Source: Ceriagrion tenellum
Lineage: Eukaryota > Arthropoda > Insecta > Odonata > Coenagrionidae
Direction of reading: 5' to 3'
Assembly (NCBI GenBank): GCA_963169105.1
Contig: OY720639.1
Coordinates: forward strand, 86,658,593 to 86,722,592
Length of the DNA: 64,000 nt
Positions within the stretch are counted from its first letter, which is position 1. Every line of letters begins with the position of its first letter. Below, in pieces: positions 36,680 through 48,129 of this stretch. Below the pieces are notes generated by a model. It was given only the letters and a program-made list of their open reading frames with translations, did no database searches and was not told the origin of the DNA. The translations under genes and the position numbers were made by a program.

Positions 36680-36895
36680 ATATGCTGTACCCTCTACAAA
36701 AGGTCCACCTATCGATATTTATAAGACGGTATGTTTACATTGGACCTAAACTATACAATATGTTACCACCTACTCTAAATAAAAATGTCATAAAAATGGG
36801 CTTACATTCTTTAAAAAAACTCCTGGAATGGCTGCTTACTCTTGAAAGTTTAGATTTTGTTTTTGTATAAAAGAAAAATAAATAAATAAATTGTT
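36680..36895 (+). mobile_element. Non-LTR retrotransposon 3' end
   Basis: The frame YIGPKLYNMLPPTLNKN ... LKKLLEWLLTLES, then a stop and (AAATA)n tail (36868-36892), is a typical ORF2 C-terminus with an A-rich end. Confidence 0.7.
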
Positions 36896-38850
36896 TTTGT
36901 TTTCGAGGTTATTCGTTCAATTCTTGAATCTGGCATATTTCATCTATATTTGATGATTAGTTGTAGTTTATACCATTCTTACTTGTATTGTGTGTTGCCT
37001 TTGTAGTATGCATTTTAGTGTGTATTGTACACTTTTTTCATGATGGTAGCTTCCCACAAGAAGTATTCGAAGCTACCTAAAGCTCATTGTTACTTTTCAT
37101 GTTTATATACCTGAAATTGAGCAATAAAATACCTATATATCTATCTAATTGTGTACGTCTCGTTGGTTAAGCCACTATTTCTCCAAAATTTCATAACTAC
37201 GGCCATTTTAACATTTTATTATGTCAAGTTCCACTGCACCATTCGTTTATAGCGTCTAGGTCTTTCTTCAACGCAATTCTGTCAGAATCGGTGGAAATAT
37301 CCAAGATGAATATCTTGAGTAGTTATCATAGCTGGTTTTAGGGAGCCATGGGTGTTTTAAAGTTATCCGTGTGACTGTAGCTCAGTGTTTTGTGGATGCT
37401 ATTCCTGGATATCATATGGGAAGCAGAAACATCGGATATCTAGAGGATATCTACGCGTGGCTACTGGATACGATGGAGTTCATGGATATTACCAATGAGA
37501 TAGATGGAGAGGGCACTTTCTATAGTGGCCTATGATTTAGGCTGTAAATTGGGCGTGGTCCTACCACCTTTGTTATCCCCGATTTTCCTTCAGCGCGTAC
37601 GGGCTAAGGCGCCATATATCCAATTTTATAATGTTTTCCATCAATCAATAAATTGTCTTTAGATGCCGTAAATAAATTATTATTTAATTTAAATAATACA
37701 TTTAGTCCAAGTTGCTGTCGTTGCAAGAGGTCAGCAACACTAACTGACTCTCATCAAGGCCAATTTAATGTCTTGCAGATCTTTGCGTTCTCACTTGTTT
37801 TTAAGCCTTCCTCATAAGGATCTCCAATACTGGTAGCGATGCATATTTACAAGTGGGTTCTATCAAGGAATGACAGCTGCTTTCCATTATTTTATCGTCA
37901 CAAATGCCAGGTACTCCTTACACGAATCCTAATTAACGATTAGCTTGACCAGTATTTTCCATATATGTTTTCCCCTCGAAGAATCATTATTTAATTTAAC
38001 TTCTAGGTACATAATAACCTGATTTTACAAAGTCGGATTGGGAGTTTAGTATGTGAGGGATGAGATCAGTACCACATTTGAATATCTAATAACGGGCTTT
38101 TAACCCTCTAAGGACGAGCGAGTCAAATTTGATACATTTCAAAATCATTGAACTATCTTTTTTCAAAGAAGCTTCTCCATGTAGTTGCTGCGTTAGACAG
38201 AATGGTAACGCTTCGGATTAAAAGTTTGTAGAAAGTTTAGTCTCTTTCGGATGTTTGTCAAACAATTTGAATACATCAATCAATATATGACGCTATTCAC
38301 TGACGATGGCGTGCCTGGAGGAGCTCTGTAATAAATAGTTTCAACTGTCATATGAAGAAAAAATTGAAAAGGTTAAGAAAAGGTACGTTATGATGGTAAT
38401 TTTAAAGTAGACCCTGAGTAAATATTACCATGAAAAGTATTATTTTAAATTTGATTTCTGAAATGCAAATACGTCACGTTTCAAAATAAATTTTATTATC
38501 AAATAAATTGTAACTTTTTTGAAAAAGGCTCTCTTTATTTTTGAAAAGTAGCAGTCTTAAAAACGAATATGGTGTTAGTATTTATTATCATGCTGTTGTT
38601 TCATAATTCCGTCCAAAAAGATTTAAGAATCTTACTGATATTCTCTGCACGCGTTCTACCTTGGTTTGCCCTCCTCATGAGGATCTGAAATACTGGTTGT
38701 ATTTTTCCAGTGCTACAAAGACTTTTGAGAAGCCTCGTCTCTCTTGTTTTTCTCGCTGCAGTTAATGCGTTCTTATCATGTGAAACGGCGTAGCGAGAAT
38801 TTGGTTGACTGGAAAGCGCCCATTGTCAAGACGCTCTGGTGATGCTCTGG
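36896..38850. other. Intergenic sequence between copies C and D, nothing recognised
   Basis: AT-rich, no long open frames. I searched by eye for exon 1-3 sequences of copy D and found none. Confidence 0.3.
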
Positions 38851-38851
38851 T

Positions 38852-39287
38852 TTCGACACTATTGCGTCATTTTCAAGAGTACAGTCACCAAGTTTTCTCG
38901 GAGTACGCGCCACACATATGCTCAAATTTCCTATTTTTTTTAATGAAACCTCTCTCCGGTTTTCTCTTAAGCAATGGCACATGGATGTACCACAATAACG
39001 GGATATATCAAAATTCAAAGTCATTGGTTTCAAATTACGGGTACAACATCGACACTTTACAGGTAAGCATGATTCTGATAAGCTCACAAGGGTATGATGC
39101 ACATTTTGTACTGAAATGATGAATAGGTGGAGAGAAACGTAACTTTGGACTGATAATATTTCGGAAAAATAATGCACATTGTAACATTCCTCAAAATTTA
39201 TTTCACCCAACCGGTTTTGACGCTATTGCGTCATTTTCAAGGGTAGAGTCTCCAAGTTTCCTCGGAGTGGGCGCCACATATATACTA
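38852..39287. repeat. ~72-bp direct repeat pair flanking exon 4 of copy D
   Basis: 38852-38924 and 39214-39287 share TATTGCGTCATTTTCAAG, then CCAAGTTT-CTCGGAGT and GCGCCACA. The pair brackets exon 4 of D. Confidence 0.6.
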
Positions 39288-41667
39288 CAATGCCTGAAGG
39301 GGTAGGGATTGAGTGATAAGAGGGGAGGGGAATTTGGTGAAGTGGAAGGGGGAGAATTGAGGGTATTACGAGTCAACAACCATCAATGTGAAGGGAAGGA
39401 CTACGGAAGGTCATGGTGCAATACGGAGGTGAACGAAAAACATTTAATTTCAGAAGGGTCATTTGAAAGCAATGCAACAGGAACAACTTGTCTCTTAACA
39501 ATTGCAAAATTCTCTGAAACCTCTACAGTTTGAAACATTTGTCATTTACATGTATAGTGTTGGGTGAAAAATTGCCCCCCGTGTCCAGTTTCAATGAGAT
39601 GTTTAACAAAGCCTTTTTTGGGTCATTATTCAATAAAGATTTCTTATGTTATTTTGCTCTGGTGACGAATATTCGACCAGTTTGCCTGACATAAACTTCT
39701 TTACTTATCCTATCACCCGGGGTGTGTCTAGTTATTTAATGGGTAATAGTGCATAAAATTGGGGGGTTTGCACCATTTATTAGGATTGTGTGGAATTAAT
39801 CTGCTGAGTGGTGGCACGAGTGATAGGGTTTTACGTTTCAATCGCTTACCTAGTAGTTTCTGTACAAGATCGCTGCTAGAGCTGTTTTCGCGATCGTTCT
39901 CCTTGCTTTAACTTTCCTACCCCAAACCCCCCCCCTCTCTTTTCAGTTAACCCCTACTGCCTCGGGAATATTAGTATACATGTAGTGCGTACTGTTCGAA
40001 AACCGTTTGGATGTAATTAATCTAGTGGAGTAGTGCAAAGTGCATTACTTATCCCATTATGTTATTCCAAAAAGAAGAGCCTTTAACATTTGAAGTGATA
40101 ATTATTGATAGTAATTACATGCTAATGAAGTTCACGATAAAAATTACAATATTTCAGTTAAAAAGGCACCATAGCATTTGAATGGAAAATGAAGCATTGG
40201 AAATTTCATTTACTACATACTTAGCACTTAAATGTACAATCCAATGCTAAAAAAAATGAAATTTCATCTTGAGCATACGAAATTGAATCTCTCAAAAGAT
40301 AAAGACATGAATTTTTTCCGTAATATGTCGTTTGACTCTCTTTAATTATGTTCTATTAGATCACCTCAATATTGGCGTTCGTTTTTCAAAACGTTTCTAC
40401 TGGAATTAAGTTGCCTCATATCCCACTGCATCGCTAGATATAAAGCTGGTGGTTTCCGGCGTGACTTTATGGAATTTACTGATCATCGTGAATGAAAAGA
40501 TAGTGCATTGTAACAATATTATTCTATACCATTTATATAAAAGTGTGAACGCTTATTTATCTGTACCTGAAGATAACGTGAAGTCGAAACGATGGTCGTA
40601 CTACATTTAATTTATGTGGATAAACAAAGCCCAAACTTTTCATTCACGATGTTTGCTAGATATAAGTTGTGTACCCATCCAATGTGGGGTACGCTAGTTG
40701 ATTTGCTGATCAAAATCAGGCTTACGAGTTCGATTTCAAATGGCAATACCATGAAAACATGTGAAGTATCTAAATTTTGGATTTATTATCAAGAAATCTC
40801 TCTCTATTTTAATCATTTTTATATTCTTTGCGGGATGATGAAACTACTTTTTTAAGTTGCCGGCTTATATGTTTTTTTAATTAGGTTTAATTGCATGCCA
40901 TGATACTAAAATAAATCTGTGCCCAAAGGGGAGGGACTCAAATGATAAAAAAAATCCTGGCAGTCCCATTTATAGGTTTAGGTTTCATTTTTTATTTCGA
41001 ATTTCCACTTTTACACTGGTTTGTAAATTGAAAACAAATAGCACGTTTCTACTCAAACTTACAAGTCCTTAGTTACATGTGCATAGCAACCATGTAGCGT
41101 TCTCCGACAGCATTGAAATTTGGATCAAATGTTTATAGTGCGTACATATAATCATCTGAATTAAGTACTACTACGAATATTAAAATAATAAATGTGAACT
41201 AACATACTCATTAAAAACATAAGTAAAACTTTACTGGTAAGTCCACGATGACTGGATTTGTTATGCGTCGACAACAACGTTGTAATTTGGTTCAGATGTT
41301 TGTGTTTGGAAAACAGTATTAAATGTCTCCAGATATAAAAATAGTAAAATTTAAATTACTTAATCATAACAAATAAGAGTAAAACTTTAGAGACAAGTTT
41401 TTTATGGCTAAATAATTTTGCGTTATTTTTGACGATTAAGCAGCTATTAATTATCAATACTTTCCCTATTACATTCCCATTAATTTAAATTGAAAATTTT
41501 TGCTGAAAAAGGTGCGAGAGAGGGTCGGTGTGATGCGTAAAGACAACGGTGATCTTCACTTCTTTGTCAACGGTGTGGATCAAGGGCGAGCTGCCACGGG
41601 CATTTAAGAAAAAATCTATGGCATCGTTGACCTTTGGTATGACGCCGTCAAGTCCAAGATAATTTAA
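38972..41667 (+). pseudogene. Copy D: NHR-family pseudogene (exons 4 and 5, stop in exon 5)
   Basis: Exon 4 (38972-39062, 91 nt, acceptor TTAAG, donor GTAAGC) reads NGTWMYHNNGIYQ ... NIDTLQ. Exon 5 (41512-41667) reads RERVGVMRK, LHFFVNGVDQG, ATGI, then TAA at 41605-41607. The proline codon of the other copies (G-I-P) should stand there. The frame then continues EKIYGIVDLWYD to the ancestral stop at 41665, exactly 156 nt in all. No exons 1-3 were found between 35013 and 38971. The sequence is otherwise undamaged, so inactivation may be fairly recent. Exon 4 resembles copy E more than A/B (HIYQ/GIYQ). Confidence 0.65.
39290..41500. other. Intron-like interval of copy D, nothing recognised
   Basis: No conserved protein motif on either strand. 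G-rich at 39300-39430, otherwise AT-rich. Confidence 0.3.
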
Positions 41668-41679
41668 TAAAAGAAGAGA

Positions 41680-43440
41680 ATCGGTATCCAACTTGGTTTT
41701 GCAAATAACCATCCATGTATTCAGGATTAAAATAAGAATAAATATATGCTCATCAGCCGTCAAGATTGGTTTGATAACATTTGTATTTTCCTTCCACCTT
41801 GAAACCATATCCGCTCTGTGCGAGTCTCAATTCCCCCGTTTTGGAATTCCTCATAGTTCGCTATTTGAGTTAATCCTTGATTGGCGATTCCAATCATTCA
41901 TCGCTTCTCCCTTATTTTCTTGAGGAATACTGTTAAGTCACTGAGTGATTCCAATCATGTCAATCTTTTAAAAAAAAAGCAATTTAAATGAGGAAGTGTA
42001 CAGTTTTCTTTCACGATTACGAAGCGGACGCTTTCCTTAGCCTTCCATATCGCAGTACTACAGCTATATAAGTAAGTGCCCTATCTACCCTGATACTATG
42101 TAATCATCCTAACTACCCTGATAATATGTTACGTTTAACTTATTAAATACATTATGATTAACAATATGTTATGCTTAAGTGAAATCAACATTAAATTACG
42201 GGATAATCTCCTGGGGAGGTGCCTATAAACATTCGCTCAGTCCGCTGCTGATTCACCAAAAAGCAATTGTGAGACGTCGCTAGAAAGTGTCTATTTGAAC
42301 CGTCCTTTCACTTATTTGTGGATTTACAGTTACTCCCTGTACGTCATCTTTATATTTACAAATATTAAGTGTTCTACCGTAGAAGTGGCAATAAACCTAA
42401 GGTAGAACCACAAGAAAATATACATAATCTAATATCTAGGAAAATGTATATCTTGACCAACCCAAATTTTTTCTTATATAAATGCTAATTTTTCTATTTA
42501 AGGCCAAAATTATTCCTCATTTTTTCAGATGATATATGAGATTCAATTAGTTTACATTTTTTTCTGAACAGAGAAAAAAGATGACTACTTAATGCAGAAT
42601 ATCTAGATTTGTTTTTTTTTGTTAATGGATTTTTTTTGCTAACTGTATGCAGGACAGGTTAGATCAAACAAAAATTGTTCTCTTTTTTTCATGTCTGCTA
42701 CGAGACACAGACGGTATACGCAAAGTATCAGGGTTGAAACGACATAAGGTTGACATGATCACTTTCAGCGTTACTATCAATTTTCCTATGTCTTGGATCA
42801 ATTTTCCCATACCTGGAGCTGTATTTTTATGTATGTCTTCAGAATGTTGCGTGGATACCATTCCTCATCTCCAACTTAACTCATCCCGAATCTCCACCAT
42901 TCCTTTGCACGTGTCCTCAAAAAATAACTGACTCTCATATTTTATTAGTAAAAGTGATAGAAATGAAACATTATTTACATTTGAGTCAGCATGGTTTTAA
43001 ATACGTCTTCCTAATTTCTCCAGTGTTTATTTAAAAATGATTGAAAAAGGCTACATTGCGATTTATATATTTGTACTATTAGAACAGGATCTACTCGTAA
43101 AAAGTTGAAAATTTACTTTCTTTTTTTTGCATTAGGTATATAAATATATATCTAGATAAAATATATATTTTTCCATGGGACAGTTCCTCTCAGTGATAAC
43201 GGTAAAATAAAGAAATTTCGCCCACCACACGAAGTCAAAAATAGTTTACAATAGCTAAAAAGATTATAATTTTTAGTTTATTATTAACGTTTTCCATAGT
43301 ATTCCCATAATAGGGACGTAAAAATATATTTGGCTATATTCGATAGCGAGACCATAATTCAGTATCGACATAAGGGCCAAGATAATTTAATCTCTTTTCA
43401 ACGTAGAACTTTAAGGAACTTTCTTTTAGTTGAATTAACA
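41680..43440. other. Spacer between convergent copies D and E, nothing recognised
   Basis: AT-rich. Open frames at 42647-42931 on either strand have no recognised motif. Confidence 0.3.
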
Positions 43441-43452
43441 ATTTTAACACTC

Positions 43453-43753
43453 GTTAATATTGCTGTTTTCAGGTATTCTCGTCGCGTGCTTAGTTTTTCT
43501 GACTACAGTTTCTCCCCTCATCCTGGGGGCGTCTTCAGGTCCGTTGGACATTTTGTAATAATTGTTATTATTTATTTCCCGTTGTTATGTATTTCGTTGC
43601 TAGTTCAGTTGAAATACATAACAACGGGAAGTAAATAATAACAATTATTACAAAATGTGTAACGGACCTGAAGACGTCCCCAGGAAGAGGGGAGAAACTG
43701 TAGTCAGAAAAACTAAGCACGCGACGAGAAGACCTGAAAACAGCAATATTAAC
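43453..43753. mobile_element. Large foldback (snap-back) element
   Basis: Two inverted arms of ~145 bp with few mismatches (GTTAATATTGCTGTTTTCAG ... CCCGTTGTTATGTATTTC and the inverted copy), with almost no loop around 43602-43608. No protein. Confidence 0.85.
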
Positions 43754-44290
43754 AAGTATATGAGTCGCGAAAGCCTTCAAAGAATTTTTAACACTCATTC
43801 ATTTTTTTCAATAAATTCCAGAAAGAATAGAATAGAGTCTTTTGACAGGAATGACAGAGTAAGTTTTCTAGTCCTGGGTATTTTACTAAGAATATCCTTT
43901 CTTTCATTTCACAACCCATCAGTCCAGAATTGTACCTACTAAGCTATTTATGTATTGCTTGTCAGCAGGTTCCTACTTGAACACAAACACACCTGAGCTC
44001 TGAGTGGTGATGATTCCACCCAGTTGGGATTTGCGCCCACGACCGTCAGTTTAGCAGGAGTGGACTTTACCTCACCGCAACAGGGGGCTGTAACGAGAAA
44101 GACAGTTGAATTTTCTACTCCGGGATATTTTGTTGAAAATATTACCTAAATTTCTTCCTGTGGCATCCCCGTTTCGGAAATAAGGAAAAGAGGTTAAAAT
44201 ATTCGCAGAAAACGATTAAGAAGCGCTAAATTTGAGTGCTTTATTTTGTTCAAGTCACCAAATGTATTATGTGTTGTTCTTTTTCACTGC

Positions 44291-44504
44291 ATTCTATTTA
44301 TTTGACTCCATCTTTTAGGATTCTGGGATTTATTAAAAAGCCTCCAACCAGTTTCTTCAGTTGAAGTGTTAATATCACAGTGGTAAAACTTACTCGGGAA
44401 TCATATATACATACATATATACATACATATAAACTGAAGAAACTGGTGGGAGGCTTCTTAATCCATCTCAGAATCCTACTAGATGGAGTCAAGTTAATAG
44501 AATT
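44291..44504. repeat. Foldback element with ATAC-rich loop
   Basis: ATTCTATTTATTTGACTCC ... CAGTTTCTTCAGTT is inverted at 44434-44504. The loop carries an ATACATACAT simple repeat. Confidence 0.65.
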
Positions 44505-44567
44505 CATTAATTTATTATTTAATTAATATTATATATTAAATTAATATAATAAAGTATATATAGAGTA

Positions 44568-44573
44568 TTTATT
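44568..44573 (-). terminator. Poly(A) signal candidate of copy E
   Basis: TTTATT on the plus strand (AATAAA on the minus strand), ~135 nt after the stop codon. Confidence 0.4.
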
Positions 44574-44705
44574 AAGTAATTTTAACTTAATATTGCAATG
44601 GATATGCTGTTAGTGTTTATAGGTTTAGTGTACGGTTGACATTTCCTTAAAACGTTGGTGAAAAATTCTTCTTCTCCGGGTTCTGAAAGGTTCTGAATGC
44701 ACTTC

Positions 44706-47700
44706 TTAATAGACTATGCGTGCTCTGTTGGCGTCGTGCCAAAGCTCCAGCACTCCGTAAACGCCCTCTGGAACAACTGCGGCGGAGCCTTGGTCGTCGC
44801 CGTTTATAAAAAAGTGAAGCTCGCCGTCCGCACGTCGCATCACTCCAACCCTGTCGTTGACCTGTGGGCCAAATAAAGGTATGTATTAATGGACGTATTC
44901 TAGACAAAAGCGAAATATTTAGCCGATCATGAGCACAGAATCTTTCGCGTTATTTCACCTAGTTATGCGTATTTTTGCGTAGCCAGAGTCAAGGCTCTTG
45001 CAAATGTCATTGTTCCGACGCGTTAAACAGATGAGGATAACGCGAAGTAATTTCATGTATATTTTTAAGGTCCACTTAACCAGCATATTCTCATGAACTG
45101 CACAGTGTTTAGTTAATCACTACTACGGTGCTTGATATGTGTTAACTGTATTTCCTGCACAATAAGATCTATGAGGTATTATTTCTGTGTATTGACATCA
45201 TAGGTGACCATGTGACAGCGTCTTATCATCCGTAATGACATGACTTTCTCAGGCTAATTACTTCCAAAAATATTGAGTATTTTAATGCGCATTAAGAATT
45301 ATGTGAACTTATCTCTGTACATGAAAATTACATGCTGAGTGGAGCATTGTTCTATCATCATAACTCACACCTCTTGTGTTAGCTTCCTCATTGAATATGA
45401 ATATGTGTCGTGTGTGTGTGCAATTAAAAAATGACTTTTTCGATAAGAGAAAAATCATATATAGTATTAGGTAAATGTCCGCTTCCGTTACACACCTTTT
45501 AACCTCTTATTCCCGGAAATTGGTGATATAAAGGATAATGACTGTGACATAGTTTAGTTCTTGAAGAAACACAGTACAAAACAAAAGTTACAGCAAAGTT
45601 GTTTAGCCACATGTTTTTGAGATATTCGCGTTAGAGAATGACCAATTTTCGTCATTTTTTCGACGCCATTTTCTCAGTTTCGCGAAAGCTCCGACAGAGG
45701 GATATTTCTAACTACACCTCTACATGTCTACAACTCCTATTTCCACCCTTCTAGTAACCAACCGTCTCGAGGGAGATTTTTTTTAACTAGGAAATATACG
45801 TCTCTACATGCCTACGCTACCTATTTCCACCCTTATAACCACCAACCATCTCGAGGGAGATTAGTTTCTAGAAAATATACGTCTCTGCATGCCAACACCT
45901 CCTATTTCCACCCTTCTAATCACCAACCGTCTCGAGGGAGATTTTTTTCTAGAAAATATACGTCTCAATAGCAAAGAACGGGAGATGTTAATGGGTAAAC
46001 GCAACTCAGCGACTGTCGCCACGCTGCGGTCAAAAGTGGAAACAGTGCAATGGCGGCCGGGAAAAACGTCACCTCAAGCTTTGAAAATTTTCTATTTATC
46101 CTGCATTACTTATTCCCCCAAAATAAAATTATCACTAGATACCGGAATCTTTCTAGTTTTTGTCACATACATTTCACGGCGATACGCTATGTAAAAAGGG
46201 TCGAAAAAAATGTTTGAAAGGTGTGTGACGGAAGAGGACATTTACCTAGGATTATAATAAATAATCAGCTCCTATTTCCTCAAACAGCTTACAAACCTTC
46301 TCTGACCACCATCAGATCTGGATATTATACGTTTCTCAGGATTGGTACTGGCAGCCTAGTGGGTATCGTCCAAGGTTCCATTTGAAAAGGATCACATTGG
46401 TGGTTGCATTTGAGGTAGGTTTTTTCCTTCATTTTTTTTATACCCTTAACAATTCCTTTTCTTTTGATGTCAACAATTAATTTTAAAAGTTTTCTAGGAT
46501 ATAGCGAGAGGAAAGTTTTCTCGTTCAATTTTAGAACTGCTAATTTCTATGTATACCTTGTAACGGCGTGTGAACAAGTGATATTACCAATTAGATTTTT
46601 TTTTTAAGTTGAACGCCAAGTTTTGCGGAACAATGGAAGGAACTCAAAACCGTATGAAAAATAACGCCAACGTTAACCAGCTGTTTGTGTGATAATTTAC
46701 ATTTCTCCATTGTAGATAGCGCGATTTCTCCTGTACAGGAGCGTATTTATGAGAATAATTCACTCGAATGAATATCATATCCAGCCAAATGAGGACACAT
46801 TGAAGACACACAATTACTTATACATTACAATCAAACATCATTAGATTGGTTATAAAAAGTATAAGCTGGATGATTAATTATTTTTAAGTATAACATTGTG
46901 ATGATCGTGATAATGTTCTTCAAATAATGTCTACGGTATTATCTGTAGATATCTGGAATTTCATGCTCACTAAATTATTTAAAATTCATTTAGAACTTTC
47001 ACAAAATATCCTCTTATAAAATATCATAATTTATATCTCTTTAAACGATATATCAGCATTATTTTTCCTTTGCTTGACATAAAATGGAGCATTATAAGAT
47101 CTGCCGTGACATTTTTTCATTATGTCAATGATATATGCAGATATGTTTTTCTTTCGATATTAGCAGGGTAAATTGTTTGAGTTGCGTTATTTATAGCACA
47201 AATGATTTCATTTTAAACATTTTTATTGAATTAAATGTATATGAATTAAACATTTAAATGCCTTCACGGATTTACTCTGGAAAGGACGGCAAAGTCATTG
47301 AACGTGTCTTGACGCGAAAAAATGTATGGGTCAGTGAGTCCGGGGTAAAATATTCAGTCGATGAAATTGGAGTAGTTATTCGTATTTAATGTTATTGTAG
47401 GCTGAAGCACTCAACGTCTTAGGTGTGACTTTTTGCAAGTGTTGCACTGCAATACATTTACTAAGATTAATTAATTTGTAACAATGAATGGAGCTTTAAC
47501 CTGGTGTCAAAACGAATCCCAGTGTGCTAAACGATTTTTCTATAAATCGATTAATGCCATTTTATACATATACTATGTGTAAAATTCAATGAATTAACTA
47601 AGAACAAGTAATCCCTAGCAACGAATGAAGCTTTGATCCAGGGTCAAAATTTATCGATTTTTTTTTCAAAATAGAAGGGTAAGTGTCGATCAAACTGATA

Positions 47701-48031
47701 CCAGAATGGGTTAGATGAAATCATTTGAAAACATATATTGAGTAACGGTTTAAGGACAAACAAAATAATTTTCACTAGCACGATTCATTTAGAAACAAAT
47801 TATTGACCCTTAAATTCAAAGGTATATTAAATTTACATGTAAATTAAGCTTTTTTCAGTTACAAATACGTACCTTCAATGTATTTAAACTTTTCCCGTAA
47901 TTGGTCTTCAGATGTTTATTACTTTGGTAAATGTGTCCGTGCTTCATAATCCACGCGTGATCACTGCGATATCACCAACAATAAAAAAATAGAATTAAGT
48001 ATGTAACAAATGTCCATCTGAAAACAATATG

Positions 48032-48129
<98 letters not shown>

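Noticed and set aside
44647..44907. Arginine-rich 86-aa minus-strand frame over the last exon of copy E
   Set aside because: It is a shadow of the true exon 5 frame, which gives the conserved LHFFINGDDQG strand.
45715..45965. CRISPR-like repeats
   Set aside because: Only three long units in direct tandem without spacers, inside a MITE of a eukaryotic genome.
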